Assembly: GCF_001555965.1 (NCBI RefSeq) | Contig: NZ_LSHX01000056.1 | Span: 94,122 to 158,121, forward strand | Origin: Sphingomonas sp. CCH21-G11 | GTDB taxonomy: Bacteria > Pseudomonadota > Alphaproteobacteria > Sphingomonadales > Sphingomonadaceae | Direction of reading: 5' to 3' | Length of the DNA: 64,000 bases | Shown: piece after piece, positions 19,857-30,126 of the stretch | Layout of the letters: every line of letters begins with the position of its first letter | Position numbering within the stretch: position 1 is the first letter of the stretch | Program-made: the position numbers and the translations under genes | Notes under the pieces: generated by a model | What the model saw: the letters and a program-made list of their open reading frames with translations, nothing else | The model's database searches: none | Told to the model about the DNA's origin: nothing

Positions 19857-21386
19857 TTGTCCGCCTATGCCCGCGCGCGGCTGGCGGCGACCGACGGGCA
19901 CGTGGGTGCGGCGGCGGCGGGCTATGCCGAGGCGCTGGCGGCCCGGCCGGAGGACGAGTTGATCGCGATCCGTGCCTATCGCGAAGCGCTGGCGGCCGGC
20001 GACATCCCGCTCGCGCTCAGTGCCGCCGCGGTGCTCGATCGATCGCAGGTCGCGCCGGCCGATGCGGCGGTGCTGGCGTTCGCCGACGCGCTCGCCACCG
20101 GCAACCGCGTGCGTGCCGCCGAGGCTGCCGCTCAGCTCGATGGCTCTCCGCTCGAATTCATGACGCCGGTGCTGCTGGCCTGGCTGACCTTCGACAGCGA
20201 TCCGGCGGCCGCGCTGGCGATGCTGGAAACCGGCAGCGACAATGCGCTGACCCGCCGCTATGCGAGCGAGAGCCGGGCGCTGATGCAGATCGGATCGGGT
20301 GACGTCGCCGGGGGTGTCGCCGCGCTGCGCGTCCTGCTGGCCGGCGACCAGTCGAGCCTGGACCCGCGCCTGAACGCCGCCATGCTGCTCGCCGGCCAGC
20401 GCCAGGGCAATCTGGGCCGTGCGCTGCTCGTGGGTGACGACCCGGTGCTCAGCCGCGCGGCGCAGGCGCTGCGCGGGGTGCGCGCCGACAGCCGCTTCGG
20501 GGCTTCGCGCCTGTTCGTCCGGCTGGGCAGCGACCTGACCAGCGACGGGACCCAGGCGCTGGCGATCGCTCTCGCGCGCTCGGCCCTGCGTCTCGACCCG
20601 ACCGACGACCGCGCGCGCCTGATCCTCGTCGACGGCCTGGCGCGCGAGGGTGCGGAGGCGGGTGCGCTGGCGACGATCGCCGAAATCGGGCCGAAAAGCC
20701 TGTTCGCGCATCCTGCCCGGGTCGCGGAGATCTTTGTGCTGCAGCGCGCCGGACGAGGCGCCGAAAGCCTCGCGCTGGCCCAGCGACTGGCGACGGCACC
20801 GGATGCGTCGGCCAATGATGCGCGGACCTACGCCGACCTGCTGTTCGACGCGGAACGCTTTGCCGAGGCCGCGGATGCCTATGCGCTGGTGATGACACGC
20901 GGCGGGGCGGGGCCGGCATGGGTGACGCAGCTGCAGCGCGGCGGCGCGCTCGAACGTGCGGGGCGCTGGGCGGAGGCGCTGCCGTTCCTGAAGAAAGCGG
21001 TCGAGCTGGCACCCAACGAGGCGACCGCGCTCAATTATCTCGGCTATGCACAGGCGGAGCGGGGCGAAAACCTGACCGAGGCGCTCGCGCTGCTCGAACG
21101 CGCCAGCGCCTTGCAGCCCAATGATGCAGCGATCACCGACTCGCTCGGCTGGGCCTATTTCCAGAATGGCTTTGCGACACGCGCGCTGCCGCTGATCGAA
21201 CGCGCGGCGCGTGGCGAACCGGCCGACCCGACGATCCAGGAGCATCTGGGCGATGCCTATTGGCGGGTGGGGCGGCGCTATGAGGCGCGCTATGCCTGGC
21301 GCGCGGCGGCGCTCTACGCGACCGGCGAACATGCCGACCGGATCGCGATGAAGCTCGCCTCTGGTCCCAAGATCGCAGCGCGCTGA
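19857..21386 (+). CDS. Tetratricopeptide-repeat protein, probably exported
   Basis: At least 509 residues, Ala/Leu-rich and helical. TPR units are clearest near the C-terminus (ALNYLGYAQAERGENLTEAL, ITDSLGWAYFQNG, IQEHLGDAYWRVGRRYEARY). The first standard start in frame is a TTG at 19857. The same frame just upstream (from about 19770) encodes NRVRPAGLGLILALAGFGAL and then PAHA, an evident signal peptide, but with no ATG, GTG or TTG before it. The real start is therefore unresolved. It follows the ETF:quinone oxidoreductase gene and ends 4 bases before ispE. The role may be envelope-associated; partners are unknown. Confidence 0.8.
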   Translation: MSAYARARLAATDGHVGAAAAGYAEALAARPEDELIAIRAYREALAAGDIPLALSAAAVLDRSQVAPADAAVLAFADALATGNRVRAAEAAAQLDGSPLEFMTPVLLAWLTFDSDPAAALAMLETGSDNALTRRYASESRALMQIGSGDVAGGVAALRVLLAGDQSSLDPRLNAAMLLAGQRQGNLGRALLVGDDPVLSRAAQALRGVRADSRFGASRLFVRLGSDLTSDGTQALAIALARSALRLDPTDDRARLILVDGLAREGAEAGALATIAEIGPKSLFAHPARVAEIFVLQRAGRGAESLALAQRLATAPDASANDARTYADLLFDAERFAEAADAYALVMTRGGAGPAWVTQLQRGGALERAGRWAEALPFLKKAVELAPNEATALNYLGYAQAERGENLTEALALLERASALQPNDAAITDSLGWAYFQNGFATRALPLIERAARGEPADPTIQEHLGDAYWRVGRRYEARYAWRAAALYATGEHADRIAMKLASGPKIAAR

Positions 21387-21390
21387 GCGA

Positions 21391-22230
21391 TTGACCGTGG
21401 AGATCGTGGAGGCGGCGCCGGCGAAGCTGAACCTGGCGCTGCACGTGCGCGCCCGGCGCGACGACGGCTATCATGAGCTCGACACGCTGTTCGTGTTCGT
21501 GCGCGACGGCGATGATCTTCGCATCGTCCCGGCCGACGCCGACCGGTTCACGATCACCGGGCCGTTCGCCAGCGCGCTCGACCCGGCCGCCGACAATCTG
21601 GTGACTCGGGCGCGCGACCTGTTTCGCCGGGAAATTGCCCCGGCGCCGCCGGTTGCGATCGAACTGGTCAAGCGCCTGCCCGTTGCTTCCGGCATCGGCG
21701 GCGGATCGGCCGATGCCGCCGCGACGCTGCGCGCGCTTGCCCGACTGACGGGAATCGCACCTGACGATGCCCGGCTGGTCGCGGTTGCCGGGCGGCTCGG
21801 TTCCGACGTCCCGGCCTGCCTCCTTGGCCGTGCGGCGCGCGGGTCGGGGCGGGGCGAGCAGTTGATCGAGATTGCGGGCTTGCCCGGGCGGCCGGTGCTG
21901 CTGGTCAACCCGGGTGTCGCGGTGTCGACGGCACGGGTGTTTGCCGGGTGGGACGGTGTGGATCGCGGCGGCATCGGCGAAGGCGCGCTGATCGACATTG
22001 CGCAGGCCGGCCGCAACGACCTGCAGCCGGCGGCTTGTGCGATCGCGCCGGTCATCGCTGATGTACTCGGTCACCTGTCGGCGTTGCCCGGCGCCGCGAT
22101 GGCGCGGATGTCGGGATCGGGCGCGACCTGTTTCGCGCTGTTCGACGATCGCGCGGCATGCGCGGCGGCGGCCACCATGACGCGCGACCGGCACCCGGAC
22201 TGGTGGTGTCTCGAAACGGTGCTGACGTGA
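21391..22230 (+). CDS. ispE: 4-diphosphocytidyl-2-C-methyl-D-erythritol kinase
   Basis: 279 residues. It phosphorylates CDP-methylerythritol in the MEP isoprenoid pathway. GHMP-kinase motifs are visible: PAKLNLALHVRARRDDGYHE at the N-terminus, the ATP-binding LPVASGIGGGSADAAA, and the C-terminal ARMSGSGATCFALF. The start is TTG at 21391 or GTG at 21397; no ATG is available. It follows the TPR gene after 4 bases. Confidence 0.94.
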   Translation: MTVEIVEAAPAKLNLALHVRARRDDGYHELDTLFVFVRDGDDLRIVPADADRFTITGPFASALDPAADNLVTRARDLFRREIAPAPPVAIELVKRLPVASGIGGGSADAAATLRALARLTGIAPDDARLVAVAGRLGSDVPACLLGRAARGSGRGEQLIEIAGLPGRPVLLVNPGVAVSTARVFAGWDGVDRGGIGEGALIDIAQAGRNDLQPAACAIAPVIADVLGHLSALPGAAMARMSGSGATCFALFDDRAACAAAATMTRDRHPDWWCLETVLT

Positions 22231-22357
22231 CAGCCGGTCGTCCCGTTCCGGCACCCGGCCGGGCAATCGATCCCGGAAAATGGCGGCTTTGCTCGGCTGG
22301 CACGGAAGTTGTTGGGCGTGACGCACGGATCGATCGCCGGGAGCGAAACGTCCGGGG

Positions 22358-23137
22358 ATGGTCCTGGCGCAGGCCGGCGCCATCCCGACCGGATTGCTGC
22401 CGGTGATCCGGTGTACGCGTCACGACGCGGTCCTGTCGATCGGGCTGGACCGTCCGGCCCGGCGCAACGCGCTCGCCACCCCGCACTGGCGCGAACTCGC
22501 CGACACATTGGCAGCCATTTCGCCCAACGATACCCGCGTCGTCGTGCTGCGCTCGCTGGTGCCCGGCATCTTCTCGGCCGGCGCGGATCTCGGCGATTTG
22601 GCGCGCCTGCGCGACGATGTGGGCGCGCGCCCGGCGTTTCTCGACGCGATGCGGGTGGCGATCGACGCACTTGCCGCGTTGCCCGTCCCGACCGTGGCGG
22701 TGATCGACGGGGGATGCCATGGCGCGGCGGTCGCGCTCGTACTCGCCTGCGACCTTCGGATCGCCGGGCCGGGCGCGCGTTTCGCGGTGCCGCCCGCGCG
22801 GCTCGGACTGCTCTACCCCGTCGAGGATGTGACGCGGCTCGCCGCGCAGGTCGGGGCCGGCCATGCCGCCCGCCTGTTGTTCGCCGGGGACGCGATCGAT
22901 GCGGTGGAGGCACAGCGGATCGGCCTGGTCGAGCAGGTTGCGGACGATGCTTCGGCGTCTGCCGCGCACTTTGCAACGACCGTTGCCGCCAATGATCCGG
23001 ACGCGGTGCGCGGGCTGAAGGCGATGCTGGCCCGCCCCGCCGATCCCGGCCACCGCGCGGCGTTTCTGGCGCGTTTCGGCAGCGACGCGTTTGCCGCCGG
23101 ACTTGCGGCCTTTGCGGCGCGCGAGGGACGCGGATGA
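22358..23137 (+). CDS. Enoyl-CoA hydratase/isomerase (crotonase) family protein
   Basis: About 259 residues. Crotonase-fold features are present: LDRPARRNALATPHWREL, the oxyanion-loop segment FSAGADLGDLARL, and IDGGCHGAAVALVLACD. The two glutamates that true enoyl-CoA hydratases carry (in GGGxEL and in PE) are replaced: the segments read GAAVAL and VPPARLGL. Hydration of enoyl-CoA is therefore unlikely; an isomerase, hydrolase or other crotonase-type reaction is possible. Start choice among ATG 22358 and later GTG/TTG codons is uncertain. Its stop overlaps the next gene (ATGA). Confidence 0.78.
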   Translation: MVLAQAGAIPTGLLPVIRCTRHDAVLSIGLDRPARRNALATPHWRELADTLAAISPNDTRVVVLRSLVPGIFSAGADLGDLARLRDDVGARPAFLDAMRVAIDALAALPVPTVAVIDGGCHGAAVALVLACDLRIAGPGARFAVPPARLGLLYPVEDVTRLAAQVGAGHAARLLFAGDAIDAVEAQRIGLVEQVADDASASAAHFATTVAANDPDAVRGLKAMLARPADPGHRAAFLARFGSDAFAAGLAAFAAREGRG

Positions 23138-23862
23138 CCGAATTTATCGACGGCGCCGATCGCCGGCTGCTGCTGTTGTGCGATCATGCATCGAATAGGG
23201 TGCCCGACGACATCGATCTGGCGATCGATCCGGCGCTGCTCGACCTGCACATCGCGGTCGATCTCGGCGCGGCGGCGCTGACGCGCGCACTGGCGGCGCA
23301 ATCGGGCGCACCGGCATTTCTGGGGACGGTGTCGCGGCTTGTGATCGATCTTCACCGCCAGCCCGACCATCCGGCGCTGATCCCGCTGGTGAGCGACGGG
23401 CACGACATTCCCGGTAATCGAGATGTCGACCGCTCGGCCCGCATCGCCCGCTTCCACGCCCCCTATCACCGCGCGATCGCGCGTCACATCGCCGCGCATC
23501 GTCCGGCGCTGATCGTGTCGATTCACAGCTTCACGCGCCGGCTGGCGCATGGCGACACCGCAAGGCGGGTCTGGGACGCGGGGATCCTCTACAACCGCGA
23601 CGCGCGCGCCGCCGCCCCGGCGATTGCGTCGCTGCGTGCGCAGGGGATCGAGACCGGCGACAACCAGCCCTATTCGGGGCGGCTGCTCAATGCGACGCTG
23701 AACCGGCACGGCGAGGCGCACGGCATTCCCTATGTTGCGATCGAGGTGTGCAACGACCAGCTTGCCGACCCCGCCGGCGTCACGCGTTGGCGCGAGATCG
23801 TCGGCAAAATGATCGATGACGTGCGCAACAGACTTGCGCGGGAGGCGCCTCCCGCGACATAG
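23134..23862 (+). CDS. N-formylglutamate amidohydrolase family protein
   Basis: 242 residues. The family releases formate from N-formylglutamate, the last step of one histidine-degradation route, though many members are not tied to histidine. Family motifs include LLLCDHASNRVP, VSRLVIDLHRQPDHP and IVSIHSFTRRL, likely metal-binding and catalytic segments. No other hut gene is nearby, so the substrate may differ. It is coupled by a 4-base overlap to the crotonase-like gene. Confidence 0.85.
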   Translation: MTEFIDGADRRLLLLCDHASNRVPDDIDLAIDPALLDLHIAVDLGAAALTRALAAQSGAPAFLGTVSRLVIDLHRQPDHPALIPLVSDGHDIPGNRDVDRSARIARFHAPYHRAIARHIAAHRPALIVSIHSFTRRLAHGDTARRVWDAGILYNRDARAAAPAIASLRAQGIETGDNQPYSGRLLNATLNRHGEAHGIPYVAIEVCNDQLADPAGVTRWREIVGKMIDDVRNRLAREAPPAT

Positions 23863-23871
23863 GCGTGCGCC

Positions 23872-25593
23872 ATGAGCCATCAATTCGACAAGTCCCGCCT
23901 GCCCAGCCGTCATGTTTCGGTCGGGCCCGAGCGCGCACCGCATCGCAGCTATTACTATGCGATGGGCATTGCCGAGGCGGACATCGCCAAGCCCTTTGTC
24001 GGTATCGCCAGCGCCGGCAACGACAGCGCGCCGTGCAACACGACCCTGGATTTCCAGGCGGATGCCGCGCGCGCCGGGGTGGTTCAGGGCGGGGGAATGC
24101 CGCGCCGCTTCAACACGATCACCGTTACTGACGGCATCGCGATGGGTCATCAGGGGATGAAATCGTCGCTGGTCAGCCGCGAGGTCATCGCCGATTCGAT
24201 CGAGCTCAGCATGCGCGGCCACTGCTACGACGCGCTGGTCGGCTTTGCCGGGTGCGACAAGTCGCTGCCTGGCATGATGATGGCGATGCTTCGCCTGAAC
24301 GTCCCGTCGATCTTCGTCTATGGCGGCTCAATCCTGCCCGGACGCTATGAGGATCGCGACGTGACCGTCGTCGATGTGTTCGAGGCAGTGGGTCGATACG
24401 CCGCCGGCACGTGCCCGCTGCACGACCTGACCGCGCTGGAAAAGGTCGCGTGTCCCGGCCACGGCGCGTGCGGTGGCCAGTTCACCGCCAACACCATGGC
24501 GTGCGTCGGCGAGGCGATCGGCTTGTCGCTACCCAATTCCAACATGGTTCCCGCCCCCTATCGCAGCCGCGAGGAGATCGCTGTCGCCGCCGGCGAACAG
24601 GTCATGGCGCTGATCGCGCGCAACCTGCGCCCACGCGACATCTGCACCCGCGAAGCCTTCATCAACGCCGCGCGCGTGGTGGCGGCGACCGGCGGCTCGA
24701 CCAATGCGGCGCTGCACCTGCCCGCCATGGCGAGCGAGGCCGGCATCGACTTCGATCTGTTCGACGTCGCAGATGCATTCAAATCAACACCTTACATCGC
24801 TGACCTGAAACCCGGTGGCAAATATGTCGCCAAGGACATGTACGAGGCCGGCGGCGTCTACATGCTGATGAAGACGATGCTCGACGGCGGTTTCCTGGAC
24901 GGCAACTGCATGACCGTGACCGGGCGGACGCTGGGCGAGAATATCGACGAGGTGACGTGGAACCCCGACCAGAAGGTCATCTATGACGTGAAGACGCCGA
25001 TCACCGCCACGGGCGGCGTCGTCGGCCTGCGCGGCTCGCTCGCGCCCGACGGGGCGATCGTCAAGGTGGCGGGGATGCAGCGGCTGCAATTCACCGGGAC
25101 CGCGCGTGTTTTCGATTGCGAGGAGGATGCCTTCGCCGCCGTCGAGGCGCGCGACATCGCAGAGGGCAGCGTGATCGTCATCCGCTACGAAGGGCCGAAG
25201 GGCGGGCCGGGGATGCGCGAGATGCTGTCGACCACCGCCGCGCTCTACGGCCTGGGGCTGGGCGAGAAGGTCGCGCTCATCACCGATGGCCGTTTTTCGG
25301 GTGCGACCCGTGGCTTCTGCATCGGCCATGTCGGCCCGGAGGCGGCGGAGGGCGGGCCGATCGCGCTGATCGAGGACGGCGACGTCATCCGTATCGATGC
25401 AGAGGCGGGCACGATCGACCTCGACGTTGCGGAGGAGGTGCTCGCCGCGCGTCGGGAGGCCTGGCGGCCCCGCGTCAACGACTATCAGGCGGGCGCGTTG
25501 TGGCGCTATTCGCAGACGGTTGGTCCGGCCTATAAGGGCGCGGTCACGCACCCGGGGGCCAGCGCCGAACGTCATGTCTACGCGGATATCTAG
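23872..25593 (+). CDS. ilvD: Dihydroxy-acid dehydratase
   Basis: 573 residues. It dehydrates dihydroxy-acids to 2-oxo acids in valine and isoleucine synthesis. The iron-sulfur cysteines are seen in [28 protein letters not shown] and [18 protein letters not shown]. The C-terminal domain has [20 protein letters not shown] and [20 protein letters not shown]. Members of this family acting on sugar acids look similar, but the length and motifs favour IlvD. The next gene starts inside its 3' end. Confidence 0.92.
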   Translation: MSHQFDKSRLPSRHVSVGPERAPHRSYYYAMGIAEADIAKPFVGIASAGNDSAPCNTTLDFQADAARAGVVQGGGMPRRFNTITVTDGIAMGHQGMKSSLVSREVIADSIELSMRGHCYDALVGFAGCDKSLPGMMMAMLRLNVPSIFVYGGSILPGRYEDRDVTVVDVFEAVGRYAAGTCPLHDLTALEKVACPGHGACGGQFTANTMACVGEAIGLSLPNSNMVPAPYRSREEIAVAAGEQVMALIARNLRPRDICTREAFINAARVVAATGGSTNAALHLPAMASEAGIDFDLFDVADAFKSTPYIADLKPGGKYVAKDMYEAGGVYMLMKTMLDGGFLDGNCMTVTGRTLGENIDEVTWNPDQKVIYDVKTPITATGGVVGLRGSLAPDGAIVKVAGMQRLQFTGTARVFDCEEDAFAAVEARDIAEGSVIVIRYEGPKGGPGMREMLSTTAALYGLGLGEKVALITDGRFSGATRGFCIGHVGPEAAEGGPIALIEDGDVIRIDAEAGTIDLDVAEEVLAARREAWRPRVNDYQAGALWRYSQTVGPAYKGAVTHPGASAERHVYADI

Positions 25594-25960
25594 CCGACCG
25601 GTTGCCGCGCTGCTGCTGGCGCTGGCGGGCTGCGACCCGGCGCCGCCCGAAGCATCGAATGTCGTCGCGGCGGCGGAATCGGCGCCCGCCGACCGGATCG
25701 CGTGCGCCGATCCGGGCAGCGACCGTTTCACGTCGAGCTGCACCCTTGAGCGCCGGGACGGGCCGGAAGGCGCGATCCTGGTCGTGACGCGTGGCGATGG
25801 CGGTTTCCACCGGCTGCGCGTGACTGATGACGGCCGCGGCGTGGTCGCCGCCGACGGCGCCGAACCCGCGCGGGTCCGGATCATCGGCGACAACCGGATC
25901 GAAGTCGCGATCGGCGGTGCGCGCTATCAGTTGCCGGCGACGATCGCCGCCGGGCGATGA
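25574..25960 (+). CDS. Small lipoprotein of unknown function
   Basis: 128 residues. The N-terminus [20 protein letters not shown] is a lipoprotein signal, with the lipidated cysteine in LALAGC at about position 20. The mature part is soluble, with a [20 protein letters not shown] segment that could hold a disulfide. I do not recognise a family. It overlaps ilvD by 20 bases and its stop overlaps the nnr ATG, so it is embedded in the ilvD-nnr transcript. Confidence 0.75.
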   Translation: MSTRISSRPVAALLLALAGCDPAPPEASNVVAAAESAPADRIACADPGSDRFTSSCTLERRDGPEGAILVVTRGDGGFHRLRVTDDGRGVVAADGAEPARVRIIGDNRIEVAIGGARYQLPATIAAGR

Positions 25961-27228
25961 GCCGGGCCTGCCCTGCCGGGGCACCCATCCTGACGGCGGG
26001 AGCGATGCGCGCCGCCGAGGCCGCGACCTTTGCCATGGGCGTTGCCCAGGCCGACCTGATGGAACAAGCGGGGCTTGCGGTGGCACGGACGGCCCGACGC
26101 TTCGCGGCCGGCGCGCCGGTGCTGGTGCTCGCCGGGCCGGGCAACAACGGCGGCGACGCCTATGTCGCCGCGCGCCACCTGAGCGAATGGGGCCATGACG
26201 TCATGGTGGCAGTGGCCGATTTGCCCAGATCTTCCGCTGCGCTGGAGATGCGTGCGCGCTGGACGGGACCGGTCGTGGCGCTTGCCGATGCGCAGCCGCG
26301 CGCCATGCTGATCGACGGCGTGTTCGGCACCGGGATGACCCGCCCGCTCCCCCCCGCGATCCGCGATCCTTTGCGCAAGCTGGTTCCGGCTGCGCGCTTC
26401 AGCCTCGCGATCGACCTGCCGTCGGGGCTCGACGCCGACAGCGGCGACGACCTGGGCGCGGCGCGGGTGTCGGCAACCCTTGCGCTCGGCGCGCTGAAGC
26501 CCGCGCACCTCCTGTCCTTCGGCGTCGCGGCATGCGGGCATGTCCTGCGCGATGGACTGGGCATCGCAGTCGACAGCGACTGGCACAGCATCGCCCGCCC
26601 GGTGATCGCATCGCCACGCCATGACGCGCACAAATATCGTCGTGGGCTGGTCGGCATCGTCGCGGGCGCGATGCCGGGCGCGGCCGCGCTGGCTGCGGGC
26701 GCGGCGGCGCGCGGCGGGGCGGGCTATGTCGTGGTGGCCGGCGGCATCGCTCGCGACGCTGCGGTGGTCGGCCGCGCCGCGGTCGATCGCGGGGCGCTGG
26801 CGGCGTGGCTGGCCGACGACCGGCTGCGCGTCCTCCTCATCGGACCCGGCCTGGGGCGGGGCGAGGCCGCGCGCGCGCTGGTCGAGACCGCGATCGCCGG
26901 GGACCGCCCGCTGGTGCTCGATGGCGATGCGCTGGGGCTGTGCAGTCTTGACCAGTTGAAGCGCCGCGTCGCGCCGACGGTCCTGACGCCCCATGGCGGC
27001 GAGTTCGCGGCGCTGTTCGGGGCGTGGCGCGGCAGCAAGATCGACGCGACCCTCGCCGCCGCCCGGGCCAGCGGTGCGGTCGTCGTGCACAAGGGGCCCG
27101 ATACCGTCATCGCCGATCCGAAGGGCCGGGTGATCGTCGCGGCCGCCGCGACGCCATGGCTGGCGACGGCAGGGACGGGGGACGTGCTCGCCGGCCTGAT
27201 CGCCAGCCGCCTTGCCGTCACGCCGGAT
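25957..27228 (+). CDS. nnr: Bifunctional NAD(P)H-hydrate epimerase/dehydratase, 3' end lost at an adapter
   Basis: The protein repairs hydrated NAD(P)H: the N-terminal YjeF_N domain epimerises (GPGNNGGDAYVAARHL) and the C-terminal domain dehydrates with ATP or ADP (IGPGLGRGEAARALVE, VLDGDALGL, LTPHGGEFAALFG, TAGTGDVLAGL). About 424 genuine residues are present, ending ASRLAVTPD. From 27229 the sequence is Tn5/Nextera adapter, and the formal reading frame would end at 27276 with an adapter-encoded tail. The usual last ~50-60 residues are missing. Confidence 0.9.
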
Positions 27229-27261
27229 CTGTCTCTTATACACATCTCCGAGCCCACGAGA
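27229..27261. other. Nextera (Tn5) sequencing adapter embedded in the assembly
   Basis: CTGTCTCTTATACACATCT (27229-27247) is the Tn5 mosaic end, followed at once by CCGAGCCCACGAGA, the Nextera read-2 adapter. It splits two genes that both lack their adjoining ends. This is not biological sequence; it marks a false join, and an unknown length of genomic DNA is missing. Confidence 0.98.
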
Positions 27262-28424
27262 GGGGGGAGGGCGTGACCGCCGATGGCCGCCATGTCAGCC
27301 ACGCCGCGCCGGGCGATCACGTTGCGCCGGACGGCACGCTGGTGCGCGGTCCGCATCACCAGACGCCGCCATGCCGGCACTTTCCCGAATGCGGCGGCTG
27401 CCAGCTCCAGCATCTCGACGATGCTGCCTACGCGGCCTTCGTCGCCGCGCGCGTGACCACCGCGCTCGCCGCCCAGGACCTGGAGGCACCGGTCCGTGCG
27501 CCGATCCTGTCGCCGCCGCACAGCCGCCGCCGCGCGACGCTCCACGCCGAGCGGCGCGGTCGCCAGGTGCATCTGGGCTTTGCCGAGGCGCGCAGCCACC
27601 GGCTGATCGACATCGCCGAATGCCCGATCCTCGACCCGCGTTTGTTCGCACTGGTCCAGCCATTGCGCGGGCTGCTCGCGGCGATGCTGCCCCGCAGCGG
27701 CCGGGTCGATGTCCATCTCGCGCTCGCGGATCAGGGGCCCGACGTGCTTGTCACCGGGCATGATTTCGAAGGGCTGCGCGCGGCGGAGGCGATTACCGCC
27801 TTCGCGCTGCGCCATGGCCTTGCGCGCTTCGCGGTCGACGACGGCATGGGGCCGGAATCGCGCTTCGAGCCCGAACCGGTGACGATCACGCTGGCGGGCG
27901 TGCCTGTGGCGCTCCCGCCCGCCGCATTTCTCCAGGCGACCGCAGACGGCGAAGCGGCGCTGGCGGCGGCGGCGCGCGAAGTGGCCTCGGGGGCGACGAC
28001 CGTTGCTGACCTGTTCGCGGGGCTCGGCACGTTCACCTTCGCAATGCCGGCGACAGCGCGCGTCTATGCCGCCGAGGGCGCGCGCGACGCGGTGCTCGCG
28101 CTCAAGGCTGCTGGCAATGCGATGCAGCGCCGGGTGTTCGTCGAACATCGCGACCTGTACCGCCGCCCGCTCGACACGGCTGAGCTCGAACGGTTCGACT
28201 GCGTCCTGCTCGATCCGCCGCGGGCCGGCGCGCGCGAGCAGGCGACGGCGCTGGCGGCATCGCGCGTGCGCAGGATCGGGTATATCTCATGTAATCCCAG
28301 CACCTTCGTACGCGATGCGAAGATGTTGTGTGAGGGTGGTCACCGCCTCGACTGGGTCCAGCCGGTCGGCCAGTTCCGCTGGTCGACTCATGTCGAGCTC
28401 GCCGCGCAGTTCAGCCGCGATTGA
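27262..28424 (+). CDS. 23S rRNA/tRNA uracil-5-methyltransferase family protein (TrmA/RlmD-like), 5' end lost
   Basis: About 384-387 residues remain; the natural start and first ~15 residues are missing at the adapter join. The N-terminal 4Fe-4S cysteines [10 protein letters not shown] and a later CPILDP are those of RlmD-type enzymes. The SAM-binding Rossmann region has [15 protein letters not shown]. The catalytic cysteine lies in [15 protein letters not shown] after [12 protein letters not shown]. The enzyme adds a methyl group to C5 of a uridine in RNA; the exact target cannot be told. The 3' end overlaps truA by 14 bases, tail to tail. Confidence 0.88.
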
Positions 28425-29169
28425 CCTCGCCCGGATAATCGGCGCGCAGGAAGTAAAGCCCGTCGGGCGGGGCATTGAGGCCGAGCGCGGCGCGATCGCG
28501 TGCGGCAAGCGCGGCGCCGACATCGCCGGGCTGCCACTTGCCCTGGCCGACGAGCGCGAGGCAGCCGACCATCGATCGCACCTGGTGATGCAGGAACGAC
28601 CGCGCCGAGGCATGGACGTGGATCTCGTCACCGATGCGCGCGACGTCCAGCCGGTCGAGCGTGCGCAGCGGGCTGTCCGCCTGGCAATGTGCCGATCGGA
28701 AGGTGGTGAAGTCGTGCCGCCCCACCAGCACCGCCGCCGCCTCACCCATCGCATCCGCATCGAGCGGCGCGGCGATCCGCCACGCCAGCCCCAGATCGAC
28801 GGTCAGCGGCGCGCGCCGGTTGACGATGCGATAGCGGTAATGCCGGGCAGTGCACGAAAAGCGCGCATGCCAGTCTTCGGCGACCTCGACGCAATCGAGG
28901 ATCGCGACCGGATCGGGCCGCAGTCGTGCGTTGAGCGCCTCGCCCAGGCGAAAGGCGGTGATCGACCGCGCGACATCGCAATGCGCGCGCATCGCCAGCC
29001 CGTGCACGCCCGCATCGGTGCGCCCGGCGGCGTGGACGGTCGCCTCCTCGCCGGTGACGTCGTAAATCGCGCGCTCGATCGCGGCTTGCACGCTGGGGCC
29101 GTGCGCCTGCGCCTGCCAGCCCATGAACGGGCGGCCGTCGAACTCCACGGTCAGCGCAAATCGCGTCAC
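28411..29169 (-). CDS. truA: tRNA pseudouridine(38-40) synthase
   Basis: 252 residues. It makes pseudouridine in the anticodon arm of tRNAs. The catalytic aspartate lies in [16 protein letters not shown]; other family segments are [23 protein letters not shown] and [10 protein letters not shown] at the end. Its ATG overlaps the fmt stop (ATGA). Confidence 0.95.
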   Translation of the reverse strand: MTRFALTVEFDGRPFMGWQAQAHGPSVQAAIERAIYDVTGEEATVHAAGRTDAGVHGLAMRAHCDVARSITAFRLGEALNARLRPDPVAILDCVEVAEDWHARFSCTARHYRYRIVNRRAPLTVDLGLAWRIAAPLDADAMGEAAAVLVGRHDFTTFRSAHCQADSPLRTLDRLDVARIGDEIHVHASARSFLHHQVRSMVGCLALVGQGKWQPGDVGAALAARDRAALGLNAPPDGLYFLRADYPGEVNRG

Positions 29170-30068
29170 AACCGCGTGCCTGCCGCGATCGGAAAGCCGC
29201 GCAGCAGCTCGCCCGGCGTCATGACGCCGCGCCCGGCGCGCTGGACCTGCACCGGGCGGATCGCCCCCGATCCGCAGGCGATGGTAAGCGCCGCGTCGAG
29301 CACCTCGCCCGGCGCGCCGCTGCCCGCCACGACATCGGCGGCAAGCACGCGCACGCGTTCGTCGCCGAGCGTGAAAAAGGCACCGGGCGCGGGGTTGAAG
29401 GCGCGGACCTGACGCTCGACCTGATCCGCCGTCGCGGCAAAGTCGATGCGCGCTTCCGCCTTGTCGATCTTGGGCGCATGGGTTACACCGGTTTCCGCCT
29501 GTGCAACCGGGGGATGGGCGGCGGGATCGGCCAGCACCGCGACCATCAGCGCCGCGCCCATATCGGCCAGTTCGCGGGTGAGCGCGCCCGCGGTCTTGCG
29601 CGCGACCGGGGTCCGTCCCTCCAGCCGCACCGGGCCGGTATCCAGCCCGGCCTCCATCTGCATGATGCCGACCCCGGTCTCGGCATCGCCGGCCAGGATG
29701 GCGCGCTGGATCGGCGCCGCCCCGCGCCAGCGCGGCAGCAGCGACGCGTGGACGTTGAGGCAGCCCAGCCGCGGCGCATCGAGCACGGCGCGCGGCAGGA
29801 TGAGGCCATAGGCGGCGACCACCGCGACATCGGCCTCCAGCGCCGCGAACGCCGCCTGCTCGGCCGGATCGCGCAGCCGTTCGGGGGTGCGCACCGCAAT
29901 GCCAAGTGCCTCGGCGCGGGCATGGACGGGGGAGGGGGTCAGCGCCTTGCCGCGACCCGCGCGGCGCGGCGGCTGGCTATAGGCGGCCGCGACCTCGTGC
30001 CCCGCCGCGACAACCGCGTCGAGCACCGGCACCGCGAAGTCCGGGGTTCCCATGAAGATGATCCGCAT
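29166..30068 (-). CDS. fmt: Methionyl-tRNA formyltransferase
   Basis: 300 residues from [18 protein letters not shown]. It formylates initiator Met-tRNA. The formyl-tetrahydrofolate site is [20 protein letters not shown], followed by [14 protein letters not shown]. The C-terminal OB-like domain is intact. It is coupled to truA downstream and divergent from recR-def. Open reading continues upstream but lacks family sequence, so the start at 30068 is firm. Confidence 0.96.
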   Translation of the reverse strand: MRIIFMGTPDFAVPVLDAVVAAGHEVAAAYSQPPRRAGRGKALTPSPVHARAEALGIAVRTPERLRDPAEQAAFAALEADVAVVAAYGLILPRAVLDAPRLGCLNVHASLLPRWRGAAPIQRAILAGDAETGVGIMQMEAGLDTGPVRLEGRTPVARKTAGALTRELADMGAALMVAVLADPAAHPPVAQAETGVTHAPKIDKAEARIDFAATADQVERQVRAFNPAPGAFFTLGDERVRVLAADVVAGSGAPGEVLDAALTIACGSGAIRPVQVQRAGRGVMTPGELLRGFPIAAGTRL

Positions 30069-30126
30069 CGCCTCCGTCTCAACCGCTTGGCAAAGGCATG
30101 CGCAACCCCCTATCTGATCGGCGACC

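Noticed and set aside
22298..22316. A sigma-54-like site (TGGCACGGAAGTTGTT) before the crotonase-like gene
   Set aside because: The -12 element has TT in place of the near-invariant GC, and no enhancer-binding protein gene is near.
25574..25960. A longer frame starting at 25397 inside ilvD
   Set aside because: Only the part from 25574 has a lipoprotein signal; the upstream part is an ilvD shadow.
27024..28424. A longer methyltransferase frame beginning inside nnr
   Set aside because: The part before 27262 is nnr in another frame plus the sequencing adapter.
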